A DNA stretch of 64,000 nt from Lewinella sp. IMCC34183. Lineage in GTDB: Bacteria; Bacteroidota; Bacteroidia; Chitinophagales; Saprospiraceae. The position numbers and the translations under genes were made by a program. The notes under the pieces were generated by a model. The model was not told where the DNA came from, did not search any database, and saw only the letters and a list, made by a program, of their open reading frames with translations. This document shows positions 1 through 7,380 of this stretch, piece after piece. Each line of letters begins with the position of its first letter. Within the stretch, counting starts at the first letter, position 1. The DNA is taken from positions 27,675 through 91,674 of the forward strand of contig NZ_QMEM01000014.1 of the NCBI RefSeq assembly GCF_003390915.1, written 5' to 3'.

Positions 1-566
1 AGGATCACCACCTGCACGCAGAGCGCGAGAACGATGAGGGCACCGATCTCGAGCTGGGTGAAGAGCTCCGCCGAGCTGACGGCTTTCTTACCCGCAAACA
101 ACTGCCGGCGGCCCTCCACCATCTGGATGGCCGACAAATCCACCAGCTCCTGCTTTACCTTTCCCAGGGCCTCCAGGACACCGTCCCGGGAGCCATCGCC
201 GGCCTGCAGCGCGGCTTCGCGGGCGCTAAGTTCCCGCAGACGCGCCTGTAAGCGGGAGAATACCGTTTCTTCCTCCCGGGTCAGGGTCGTTGCGGCGAAC
301 CGCTGGATCGCGCGGTCGATTTCCGGATGTTCCAGGCGGGCACCGGCGACCACCGGGCCGCCCGCCCGGTAGCGGCTCTCCGTTTCCCAGACCTGCCGGC
401 TGAGGGTGAGGAGAATATCCTGCGCCACCAGCCGGTCCGCGTAGATGGCCTCCATGGAGTCCTTCATCACCCGGAAGTTCTGTCGGTCGACCAGGTTGGT
501 GGTCAGGACCAGCAGGAACACCAGGGCAAAGCCGAGTACCCACTTGATTTTGGTGTAAAGCGTCAT
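1..566 (-). CDS. Membrane sensor with four-helix-bundle domain (partial, runs off left edge)
   Basis: The reading frame opens at an ATG at 564-566 and stays open to the window edge, giving the first 188 codons. Residues about 8-27 form a hydrophobic N-terminal membrane anchor. They are followed by about 140 polar, helix-rich residues, and a second hydrophobic segment starts near residue 173. This TM, helical bundle, TM layout is that of the ligand-binding half of chemoreceptor-like or kinase-linked sensors (4HB_MCP type). The output domain lies outside the window, so kinase, chemoreceptor or cyclase cannot be told apart. It starts 42 bp downstream of the small secreted protein on the same strand, so the two are probably cotranscribed. 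The domain call rests on architecture, not on a diagnostic motif. Confidence 0.65.
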   Translation of the reverse strand, partial: MTLYTKIKWVLGFALVFLLVLTTNLVDRQNFRVMKDSMEAIYADRLVAQDILLTLSRQVWETESRYRAGGPVVAGARLEHPEIDRAIQRFAATTLTREEETVFSRLQARLRELSAREAALQAGDGSRDGVLEALGKVKQELVDLSAIQMVEGRRQLFAGKKAVSSAELFTQLEIGALIVLALCVQVVI

Positions 567-608
567 AGTGCGGGAAGGCTGGTTGGGAAAAGATGCGATG
601 GAGAGAAC

Positions 609-1001
609 CTACAGATTTCCCGTCTTGGCACCGCGGTTCTTGTAGCGGGGGCCCATCAGTCGGGGCGTTGAACGCCGCCGTACGGCGGTCGTGTCGGCGG
701 GCGTAAGCGCGGGCTTCCGGTTTTTGTACGTCGGCCCCATTACCCGTGCCGGAGCGTAATCCGCGGGCAGGGGGGGTACCGCGCGGTTGAGGGTGATCAG
801 CCTTCCGGCGGCGTTGGGATTTTTGTAGTGCGGGCCGTAGCTGGTGAGCGCCTCGATCCGCCGCAACTCCTGCAGTTGCTCGGTCCGCGCCGACCGCAGG
901 GAATCCGCGACGGTAGCCTCCACCTGGGCACGGGAGGTGGTGCTGAGCATGACCAGGAAAAAGAGAATAAAGAAGAGGGGCAGTGGGTTTTCGCGTTTCA
1001 T
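609..1001 (-). CDS. Small secreted protein with three GPxYKN motifs
   Basis: A 130-residue protein not matched to any family. The ATG at 999-1001 was chosen because it starts a good signal peptide (charged MKRENP, hydrophobic 8-20, likely cleavage after SRA at 25); a longer frame upstream adds only non-signal sequence. The mature protein has a helical stretch at 27-53, then three copies of a short motif: GPHYKN (56-61), GPTYKN (89-94) and GPRYKN (117-122). The last two are preceded by Met and followed by Arg. Linkers are rich in Pro, Ala and Arg. It precedes the helical-bundle sensor gene by 42 bp, so a shared envelope role is possible but unproven. Confidence 0.7.
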   Translation of the reverse strand: MKRENPLPLFFILFFLVMLSTTSRAQVEATVADSLRSARTEQLQELRRIEALTSYGPHYKNPNAAGRLITLNRAVPPLPADYAPARVMGPTYKNRKPALTPADTTAVRRRSTPRLMGPRYKNRGAKTGNL

Positions 1002-1036
1002 GGGTCGATTTTTCCCATACAACACAGTGTTAAATG

Positions 1037-1065
1037 CAAAGTTGATAGTAAGACTATTAAAACAA
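1037..1065 (-). promoter_or_regulatory. Possible promoter of the GPxYKN gene
   Basis: On the minus strand a TTG (1063-1065) is followed after 18 nt by CAACTTTG (1037-1044), one base off the Bacteroidota -7 consensus TAnnTTTG. It lies in a local AT-rich stretch 36 bp before the start codon. The spacing fits the usual 17-23 nt range. Confidence 0.35.
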
Positions 1066-1447
1066 TATTTATTACTATCTAATTTGTTACACGCTCTAGC
1101 AGTAGTGGCTACGCGGTAGGCTACGGTCAGCGTCCGTATCCGCGGGTGGTCGATCACCCTTTCCCGGAGTCGGATAGCCGTTTGTCCTCCCCCATTTCGC
1201 TTGCCCGCCGGCCCGCACGGCCGCGCCCTTGCCGGACGAAATCATGTAACCGGTCTTAAATTTTCCCGTCGACAAATATTACCCGATACCCCCCGTTCTA
1301 TAGGCACCGGACAATTAATTGTAGCTACAACTAATTATCATCCTGCTCCGGTATGTGCCGGGCAGGGCGACTCCACATGTTCCGGACCCGTGGGTTTCCG
1401 GAACGCGCTTCCACTGTTTTTCAACCAATTTCATTCCAACTCACTGC
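1066..1447. other. Divergent intergenic region with a palindrome
   Basis: About 380 bp separating two divergently transcribed secreted-protein genes. No reading frame here looks coding. The notable element is a 24-bp near-perfect palindrome at 1313-1336 (one mismatch between arms). Its left part, ACAATTAATTGT at 1311-1322, is itself a perfect palindrome. It is flanked by ACCGGA (1306-1311) and its complement TCCGGT (1347-1352). It could be an operator or a transcribed hairpin upstream of the metalloprotease gene. Confidence 0.4.
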
Positions 1448-2368
1448 ATGAATCATTTTTCTACCCGCCTCGCCGGCCTCGCGGCACTTTGCCTGCTTAC
1501 GTTCGGCTGTCAGCAAGAAATTTCGGTCGCCGACATCGCCCTGGCGACCCCGGAACCGATCTACGCCCAACTCCCGGTCTCTACTAAAAGTCTGGGTAAA
1601 GGGGCAGACGGATCCAGCGTCCGCATCGCCATGGCCGAGTTCGTGACCCCCGCCGACGCCGACGAGATCGGCAACCGGGTTTTCTTTAACGACCGCGGCA
1701 ATAAGCAACTCGCCTACGACTTCGCCCCGGGCACCTCCGGCGACGGTACGGATGCTATCTCCTACTACATCGACGCTACCCGCCCGTCGAACGACCTGCC
1801 CCTGGGGCAGACCAGCGACGCCATCGACCGGGCCATGACCACCTGGGACGATGCCACGTGCAGCGACCTGGATATCTTCCGCATTCCCGCTACCGGCCAG
1901 CCCACCGGCCTGGTCTCGGCGGTGTACGGTTACGGCGGCAGCACCGACTACGTGGCCGACGTCGTGCACAACGGCTGGCTGCCGGGTGCCTTCTTCAGCA
2001 AGGTGTTCGGCTCCCGGGGAAAGAACGTGCTCGGCGTGACCTTCACCCTGGTACTGCTCGACGCCAACGGCCGGGAGGTGGACACCAACAACGACGGGAA
2101 GTCCGACGTGGCCTGGCGCGAGATCTACTACAACGACCGGTTCAACTGGGCCACCTCCATCGACGTGGAGACCATCGCCCTCCACGAGGCCGGCCACGGC
2201 CTCAGCCAGGAGCACTTCGGCAAGGGGTTCCGCAACACCAAGACCGGAGAGGTCAAGTACAGTCCCCGCGCCGTCATGAACGCCATCTACTCCGGCGTGC
2301 AGACGACCGTAGCGGGCACCGACAACGCCGGCCACTGCAGCCTTTGGGGCAGCTGGCCCAATAAGTAG
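1448..2368 (+). CDS. Secreted metzincin-like zinc metalloprotease (lipoprotein)
   Basis: A 306-residue protein starting at ATG 1448, chosen because it begins a lipoprotein signal (hydrophobic 8-19, lipobox LTFGC with Cys21). The zinc site HEAGHGLSQEH spans 246-256 and fits HExxHxxxxxH of metzincins, followed by a candidate Met-turn at AVMNAIYS (Met277). The spacing of 27 residues between the last His and the middle of the Met-turn region is within the range of matrixin-like enzymes. Ser253 replaces the usual Gly of HExxHxxGxxH. A segment with alternating Asp and Asn at about 215-222 looks like a calcium-binding loop. It is probably anchored in the outer membrane. The substrate is unknown. Confidence 0.75.
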   Translation: MNHFSTRLAGLAALCLLTFGCQQEISVADIALATPEPIYAQLPVSTKSLGKGADGSSVRIAMAEFVTPADADEIGNRVFFNDRGNKQLAYDFAPGTSGDGTDAISYYIDATRPSNDLPLGQTSDAIDRAMTTWDDATCSDLDIFRIPATGQPTGLVSAVYGYGGSTDYVADVVHNGWLPGAFFSKVFGSRGKNVLGVTFTLVLLDANGREVDTNNDGKSDVAWREIYYNDRFNWATSIDVETIALHEAGHGLSQEHFGKGFRNTKTGEVKYSPRAVMNAIYSGVQTTVAGTDNAGHCSLWGSWPNK

Positions 2369-2398
2369 ACCACTATTCACGTACCCCATTTGCAAGGC

Positions 2399-2434
2399 AA
2401 GCCCCGGTCGTCACTGACCGGGGCTTTGCTTTTG
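2399..2434 (+). terminator. Rho-independent terminator of the metalloprotease gene
   Basis: A perfect 11-bp stem (2399-2409 with 2416-2426, core GCCCCGGTC) with a 6-nt loop, followed by TGCTTTTG. It lies 30 bp after the protease stop codon and before polA. Confidence 0.85.
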
Positions 2435-2492
2435 CGGGAACGCGGGTGCGGCGGATACCGTCCTGCGAAAATGCGGTCCGGTTGTATCCTGC

Positions 2493-2500
2493 TATCTTCG
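2493..2500 (+). promoter_or_regulatory. -7 box of polA
   Basis: TATCTTCG, one base off TAnnTTTG, ends 4 nt before the polA ATG. That distance puts the transcript start at or next to the start codon. No clear -33 element was found. Confidence 0.5.
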
Positions 2501-2504
2501 CCCC

Positions 2505-5318
2505 ATGCCCAATCCCGCCACCGACAAGCGCCTTTTTCTGCTCGACGGACACGCCCTCGTGTACCGGGCGCACTTTGCCTTCATAAACCGGCCACTGATC
2601 AACTCCAAGGGGGTGAATACCTCCGCCATGCATGGCTTCACCCGCACCCTGTGGGACCTGATGAAGAACCAGCAGCCTACCCACCTGGCCGTCGTGTTCG
2701 ACCCGGACGGCCCCACCTTCCGCCACGAACTGGCCGCCGACTACAAGGCCAACCGGGAGGAACAGCCGGAGGACATCGGCATCGCCTTCCCCTACATCCA
2801 CCAGATCCTGCAGGCCTTCAAGATCCCCATCATCATCGTACCGAACTACGAGGCGGATGACGTGATCGGTACGCTCTCCAAGCAGGCGGCCCGGGAGGGA
2901 TACAAGGTGTATATGGTCACGCCCGACAAGGACTACGGCCAGCTCGTGGAGGAGAACATCCTCATGTACAAGCCCAGCCGCATGGGCAACGGCATCGAGA
3001 TCCTCGGCGTGGACGAGATCAACGAGAAGTGGGGCATCGAGCACCCCGAGCAGGTGATCGATATGCTGGGGCTCATGGGCGACTCGGTCGACAACATCCC
3101 TGGCGTACCGGGCATCGGCCCCAAGACCGCCGCCAAGTTCATCGACCAGTACGGCAGCATGGAAAAGCTGCTGGACAATACCGACAAGATCCGCGGCAAG
3201 AACCAGGAACGGCTCCGGGAGTTCCGGGAACAGGCCCTGCTGAGCAAGAAGCTCGCGACTATCATCCAGGACGTACCCATCACCTTCGACCCGGAGGCCT
3301 ACCTCATCGAGAACTTCGACCGCGACTACCTCACCGACGTCTTCCGCGAGCTGGAGTTCCGCTCCATTGCCAACGAGATACTGGGCGTGGAGGAGGAGAC
3401 CAAAAAATCCTCGAGCCAGGGGGACCTGTTCGCCCCCGCCGCCGGCCCCGCACCCGCGGCCGCGCCCCGGCGTAGCTTCCGCCAGCCGCCGGCCCACGCC
3501 ATCGCCGACCAGAACATCGAAAACACGGAGCAGGACTATCGCAAGGCGGAAACCGCCGAGGAGCGCGCCGCCCTGCTCGATCAGCTGACCCGGCAGACGC
3601 TGCTCTCCTTCGACACCGAGACGACCAGTGTCGACCCCACCACGGCCGAGCTTGTGGGCCTGTCCTTCGCCTGGGAAAGCGGCGCGGCCTACTACGTACC
3701 GGTACCCGCGGAGCGCGCTGTGGCCGAGGCCATCGTGGCCGAATTCGCACCGGTACTGGCCGACGAGTCGATCGACAAGGTAGGCCAGAACCTCAAGTAC
3801 GACATGATCGTCCTCGAGCGCTACGGCGCACCCGTGCGGGGCAAGCTGCTGGACACCATGGTGATGCACTACCTGCTGCACCCCGACAAGCGCCATAAGA
3901 TGGACATCGTGAGCGAGGAATACCTCAATTACAAACCCGTACCCATCGAGGCCCTCATCGGCAAGGGCAAAAAGCAGCTGACAATGCGCGACGTGCCCGT
4001 GGAAAAGGTGGTCGCCTACGCCTGCGAGGACGCCGACATTACCCTGCGGCTCTACCACGCCCTATGGCCCGAGCTGGAGGAAGAAGAACTGACCGAACTC
4101 TACGAGATGGTGGAGGCACCGCTCATCCCCGTCCTGCGCGACATCGAGCTGGCGGGCATCAACGTCGACGGCGAATTCCTGCAGGAGTACAGCAAGGTGC
4201 TCACCGAGGAACTCCGCTCGATCGAAAAAGAAGTGCACGAACTGGCCGGCTCCGAATTCAACATCGGCTCCCCGAAGCAGATCGGCGAGATCCTCTTCGG
4301 ACGGATGGGCGTACCGTACAAGGGCAGCAAAACCAAGACCGGGCAGTTCAAGACCGACGAGGCCACCCTGGCCGAGGTGAGCGCCGACTACCCCATCGTG
4401 AAGCTCATCCTGCGCCACCGCAGCCTGAGCAAATTGCTCGGCACTTACGTGGACGCCCTGCCCCTGCTGATGAACGAGGACGGGCGCATCCACTCCAGCT
4501 TCAACCAGACGATCGCCGCCACCGGTCGCCTGAGCAGCGCCAACCCGAACCTGCAGAATATCCCTGTGCGTACCCCGGAGGGGGCCGAGATCCGCAAGGC
4601 CTTCATCCCGCGCGACGCAGATCACATCCTGCTGGCCAGTGACTATTCCCAGATCGAACTGCGGCTGGTAGCCGCCCTGAGCCAGGACGAGGGGATGCTC
4701 GATGCCTTCAAAACGGGCAAGGATATCCACACGGCGACCGCCGCCCTCATCTTCAGCGTCCCCTACGACGAGGTCACCCGCCTGCAGCGCTACCAGGCCA
4801 AGACGATCAACTTCGCCATCCTGTACGGGGCCGGCGCCCAGCGGCTCACCCAAGAGCTGGAGATCAGCCGGGCCGAGGCCAGCGAACTCATCGCCAACTA
4901 CTACGAGCGCTTTACCGGACTGAAGAAATTCATGAGCGGCACCGTGGAGCAGGCCCGCGAGGAGGGCTACGTGAGCACGCTGCTCGGCCGTAAGCGCGGG
5001 CTGCGCGACATCAACAGCAAGAACGGTATGTCGCGGTCCCTGGCCGAACGGATGGCCATGAACACCCCCATCCAGGGCACGGCGGCCGACATGATCAAAC
5101 TGGCCATGATCCGCATCCACAAGGCCCTCCGGGAGCAAAACTTCAAGACCCGCATGATCCTGCAGGTCCACGACGAACTCGTCTTCGACGCCCCCAAGGA
5201 CGAAGTGGAGCGCGTGACCCCCCTGATCGAGGAACTGATGCGGGAAGCCCTGCCCGACCTGGACGTGCCGATCGTGGTGGAAACGGGCGTGGGAGAGAAC
5301 TGGCTGGAAGCGCACTAA
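2505..5318 (+). CDS. polA: DNA polymerase I
   Basis: A 937-residue full-length family A polymerase that fills gaps and removes RNA primers in repair and lagging-strand synthesis. All three domains are present. The N-terminal 5'-3' exonuclease covers about 1-300 (opening with LFLLDGHALVYRAHF). The 3'-5' exonuclease covers about 340-540 with its metal residues intact: DTET with Asp370 and Glu372, GQNLKYD, and EDADITL. The polymerase domain shows motif A DYSQIELR (Asp713), motif B with KTINFAILYG, and motif C QVHDELVFD (Asp890), so proofreading and synthesis should both work. A Pro/Ala-rich linker of about 30 residues (about 305-335) joins the first two domains. The start at 2505 is supported by the -7 box 4 nt upstream and by the family N-terminus. 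Confidence 0.98.
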   Translation: MPNPATDKRLFLLDGHALVYRAHFAFINRPLINSKGVNTSAMHGFTRTLWDLMKNQQPTHLAVVFDPDGPTFRHELAADYKANREEQPEDIGIAFPYIHQILQAFKIPIIIVPNYEADDVIGTLSKQAAREGYKVYMVTPDKDYGQLVEENILMYKPSRMGNGIEILGVDEINEKWGIEHPEQVIDMLGLMGDSVDNIPGVPGIGPKTAAKFIDQYGSMEKLLDNTDKIRGKNQERLREFREQALLSKKLATIIQDVPITFDPEAYLIENFDRDYLTDVFRELEFRSIANEILGVEEETKKSSSQGDLFAPAAGPAPAAAPRRSFRQPPAHAIADQNIENTEQDYRKAETAEERAALLDQLTRQTLLSFDTETTSVDPTTAELVGLSFAWESGAAYYVPVPAERAVAEAIVAEFAPVLADESIDKVGQNLKYDMIVLERYGAPVRGKLLDTMVMHYLLHPDKRHKMDIVSEEYLNYKPVPIEALIGKGKKQLTMRDVPVEKVVAYACEDADITLRLYHALWPELEEEELTELYEMVEAPLIPVLRDIELAGINVDGEFLQEYSKVLTEELRSIEKEVHELAGSEFNIGSPKQIGEILFGRMGVPYKGSKTKTGQFKTDEATLAEVSADYPIVKLILRHRSLSKLLGTYVDALPLLMNEDGRIHSSFNQTIAATGRLSSANPNLQNIPVRTPEGAEIRKAFIPRDADHILLASDYSQIELRLVAALSQDEGMLDAFKTGKDIHTATAALIFSVPYDEVTRLQRYQAKTINFAILYGAGAQRLTQELEISRAEASELIANYYERFTGLKKFMSGTVEQAREEGYVSTLLGRKRGLRDINSKNGMSRSLAERMAMNTPIQGTAADMIKLAMIRIHKALREQNFKTRMILQVHDELVFDAPKDEVERVTPLIEELMREALPDLDVPIVVETGVGENWLEAH

Positions 5319-5442
5319 GGGGGCTCACGGTCGCCTTGCTCGCGTTCACTTATACGGTGGTGCTTCGTAGCTGGTAGAAGACAGTCGCTACGCTGCTGGC
5401 CGTAGCCTGGTGAACCGTCTCCAGGGCGGTTGTTTACTAGGT

Positions 5443-5760
5443 ATGCCGCGCAAGGGAAAGAACTATACCGATCGCCTCCGGGGCCCGAAGGGCGAGTGCG
5501 AGCTGTGCCACCGCACGAAGCCGCTTACGGAGCACCACCTTATCCCCCGGGCGGTGCACCGGAAAAATTATTTCGTGAAGAATTTTACGAAGGAGGATAT
5601 GACGCACCGGCGCATCAGCATTTGCCGGGCCTGCCACAAGGGCATCCATCGCCTGATCCCCGACGAGAAGGAGCTGGCCCGTGACTACAATACCAAGGAA
5701 AAGCTCCTCGCTGACGAGCGCATCCGCCGGCACGTGGAGTGGGTTGCCAAACAACGATAG
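5443..5760 (+). CDS. Small HNH-type nuclease-like protein
   Basis: A 105-residue basic protein. Start ATG 5443 (MPRKGKNY) was preferred over an in-frame start 33 bp upstream. Two zinc-knuckle pairs, CELC near residue 20 and CRAC near 61, flank the core HHLIPR (about 32-37), and CHKGIH follows the second pair. This Cys2-HH-Cys2-H pattern is typical of HNH endonuclease folds with a structural zinc. It is 124 bp downstream of polA on the same strand. It may be a stand-alone nuclease or a nucleic-acid-binding derivative. No mobile-element partner is nearby. Confidence 0.75.
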   Translation: MPRKGKNYTDRLRGPKGECELCHRTKPLTEHHLIPRAVHRKNYFVKNFTKEDMTHRRISICRACHKGIHRLIPDEKELARDYNTKEKLLADERIRRHVEWVAKQR

Positions 5761-5811
5761 GTAAGAGACATCTCTCTACCGCGAGCCTGTACCAGCCAAA
5801 CCTCTGGGAAA

Positions 5812-6055
5812 GGCAAAAAAAAGGCAAGCCGGGGTTTCCAGCTTGCCCGAACATTAACCAAAAACCCAGCAAAAGACATGACCTTAGAAGTTGCGATGGC
5901 TGCACCCGTAAGGTGAGGCATGCGATAAACAGTCATGCCCGGATAAGGGCGGCTGTGCGGAGCACGGCCCGCGCGGGCGGCATGTTCAGCACAGCCAGAG
6001 TATCCGGGTGGGAATGGCTAACGACAATACGTAAGTGTACTGTCTGTTATGTAAA
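5812..6055 (-). ncRNA. Candidate structured non-coding RNA (possibly 6S-like)
   Basis: The 384-bp gap between the HNH and GreA-like genes has no convincing coding frame but much pairing. Helices: CCCGGATA 5938-5945 with 6001-6008, GGCTGTGC 5951-5958 with 5989-5996, and a capping palindrome GCCCGCGCGGGC at 5967-5978. Together these make a rod with one roughly symmetric internal loop. An outer helix pairs 5931-5936 with 6014-6019. On the minus strand a terminator closes the unit at 5815-5847. A weak promoter (TTTG at 6089-6092, 21 nt, CGACTTTG at 6060-6067) would start it near 6053. A rod of stacked helices is the shape of 6S RNAs, including the Bacteroidota 6S-Flavo type, but no sequence match was checked. 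The plus-strand alternative is a leader of the GreA-like gene. Confidence 0.42.
5815..5847 (-). terminator. Minus-strand intrinsic terminator with eight Ts
   Basis: A 7-bp stem GGCAAGC (5823-5829) and GCTTGCC (5841-5847) is followed on the minus strand by a run of eight T (5815-5822). Nothing resembling a T-run follows it on the plus strand. No minus-strand protein gene lies upstream, which points to a non-coding transcript. Confidence 0.7.
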
Positions 6056-6144
6056 ACGCCAAAGTCGGCGGATGTTCACGGCCTTGATCAAATTTGGGCA
6101 AACATGCGGTGCGCTGAGCCGTTGCACTAGCCAAATCATTACCC

Positions 6145-6615
6145 ATGCAACTTACCAAAGAACAGACCGAGGAAAAGCAGGCAGTAGCCGCCCGGCTGCT
6201 CACGATCAAGGAGAACTCCTACAAGAACATGATGTCCATGCAGAATGCCGACATGGACGAGGCGGAGGAAACCAACGAAGAAGAGCAAAACCACTTCGAG
6301 GACGGCAAGGTGGACCAGTCCATCAACCGGGTCGAGGCCCGGGCGTCCGTCGTGGAGGCCCTGCAACACGACATCCGGACGCTGGCCAACCTGGACGACA
6401 TTGAACCCACCGAGGAAATTCAGCTTGGCGACATCATCGAGACGGATCGCGGCAACTTCTTCGTCGGAGCGGCCAGCGATGAGTTTGAGGTCAACGGCAA
6501 GAAATACCGCGGTATCTCCACCGACAGCCCGCTTTACCTCGCCCTGCGCGGCAAGCACAACGGCGACTCCGTCGAGGTCAACGGCTCCACCTTCAAACTG
6601 AAGAATTCCTATTAG
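6145..6615 (+). CDS. GreA/GreB-like transcription factor (RNA polymerase secondary-channel type)
   Basis: A 156-residue acidic protein. The N-terminal two-thirds are helical and charged, with a Glu/Asp-rich stretch at about 35-53. The C-terminal 60 residues end in SPLYLALRGKHNGDSVEV, which matches the FKBP-like C-terminal domain of GreA/GreB (SPLGxALxGKxxGDxVxV). Gre factors bind the secondary channel of RNA polymerase and rescue backtracked complexes or alter initiation. The N-terminal coiled coil is shorter and more divergent than in canonical GreA, so cleavage activity is uncertain. Bacteroidota homologues are often mislabelled as 3-oxoacyl-ACP synthase. A palindromic hairpin lies just downstream. 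Confidence 0.75.
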   Translation: MQLTKEQTEEKQAVAARLLTIKENSYKNMMSMQNADMDEAEETNEEEQNHFEDGKVDQSINRVEARASVVEALQHDIRTLANLDDIEPTEEIQLGDIIETDRGNFFVGAASDEFEVNGKKYRGISTDSPLYLALRGKHNGDSVEVNGSTFKLKNSY

Positions 6616-6644
6616 GAAAGCCTTCGCCTTCTAACCAATCACCT

Positions 6645-6672
6645 ACAGGCACCGGACGCGTCCGGTGCCTGT
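6645..6672 (+). terminator. Long perfect hairpin after the GreA-like gene
   Basis: A 28-bp perfect palindrome with half-site ACAGGCACCGGACG lies 30 bp past the stop codon and 12 bp before the next start. There is no T-run, so it is either a weak terminator or an mRNA-processing or stability hairpin between two genes. Confidence 0.5.
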
Positions 6673-6684
6673 TCACGTTACGCC

Positions 6685-7023
6685 ATGACCCTCCGCGAAG
6701 CACAGGATACCGTCGATCGTTGGATCACCACGGTCGGCGTCCGCTACTACGACGAATTGACCAACACCGCCATCCTGATGGAGGAGACCGGCGAGGTCGC
6801 CCGGTTGATGGCCCGCCTTTACGGTGAGCAATCCTTTAAGTCCCCGGCGGACGAGGCGGCCGCCCCCGGCCAGCTTTCCGACGAACTGGCCGACGTCCTC
6901 TTTGTCCTTATCTGTCTGGCCAACCAGACTGGCACCGATCTCACGGAAGCCCTTGCCCGTAACCTGCAGAAGAAGACCGCCCGCGATACTGACCGGCACC
7001 GCGACAACCCTAAACTCCGCTAG
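6685..7023 (+). CDS. MazG-like nucleoside triphosphate pyrophosphohydrolase
   Basis: A 112-residue all-alpha NTP pyrophosphatase, likely hydrolysing (d)NTPs to monophosphates for nucleotide-pool cleaning. The metal-binding signature is present: EETGE (Glu33, Glu34, Glu37) in the first helix pair and DELADVLF (Glu67, Asp70) in the next, the ExxE and ExxD pattern of MazG/dUTPase-type folds. The length matches single-domain MazG-like proteins. It lies downstream of the GreA-like gene with a hairpin between them, so expression may be linked but attenuated. Confidence 0.85.
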   Translation: MTLREAQDTVDRWITTVGVRYYDELTNTAILMEETGEVARLMARLYGEQSFKSPADEAAAPGQLSDELADVLFVLICLANQTGTDLTEALARNLQKKTARDTDRHRDNPKLR

Positions 7024-7309
7024 CGGGGGGTGGCTTCCGGCTGCGAACGCGATCAGGCCCGTGACCGCTGAAGCGGTTCCAGACGGCGGCCAGGTCGAGC
7101 AGATCGCAAGTTGGCCCGCATACGTCTTTCGACCCAACTTTTCAGCGGGTGGAATTGCTCTACTTACTACGGAGCGGGCCGCTGCGCATCGCTCCCCATC
7201 CGGCTTAGCAGCCAGATATATTTCAAACAATTTACATAACCATATAATTTATATTTCCGGATATGTATCCAAAAAATGGATTTTTATTCGTTGAATTGTG
7301 TGGTTTTAC
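7024..7309. other. Intergenic region between the MazG-like gene and recA
   Basis: No coding frame is convincing. A stem AAGTTGG (7108-7114) with CCAACTT (7134-7140), then two further T, could end the MazG-like transcript weakly. The second half (7205-7280) is sharply AT-rich against the GC-rich background, and the recA promoter follows. Confidence 0.5.
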
Positions 7310-7340
7310 TTGCGGGGCACTCACAATGTGTTTATATTTG
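7310..7340 (+). promoter_or_regulatory. recA promoter
   Basis: TTG at 7310-7312, a 20-nt spacer, then TATATTTG at 7333-7340, a full match to the Bacteroidota TAnnTTTG -7 element with good -33 spacing. The recA ATG is 40 nt downstream. This rules out the in-frame codons upstream of 7381 as starts. Confidence 0.75.
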
Positions 7341-7380
7341 TAGCGTCGCAAAACAAAAGCAGTTTCAAACAAACAGGATA

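Noticed and set aside
2373..4058. Long open frame (561 codons) on the minus strand opposite polA
   Set aside because: It mirrors a certain gene; high GC leaves few stops on the opposite strand. Its sequence is Val/Gly/His-rich with no motifs.
5823..5847. Terminator of the HNH gene on the plus strand
   Set aside because: The hairpin is followed by CGAACATTAACC on the plus strand, with no T-run; the T-run is on the minus strand.
7276..7380. N-terminal extension of recA from an upstream in-frame ATG
   Set aside because: A good promoter lies inside it and it is unlike RecA N-termini.
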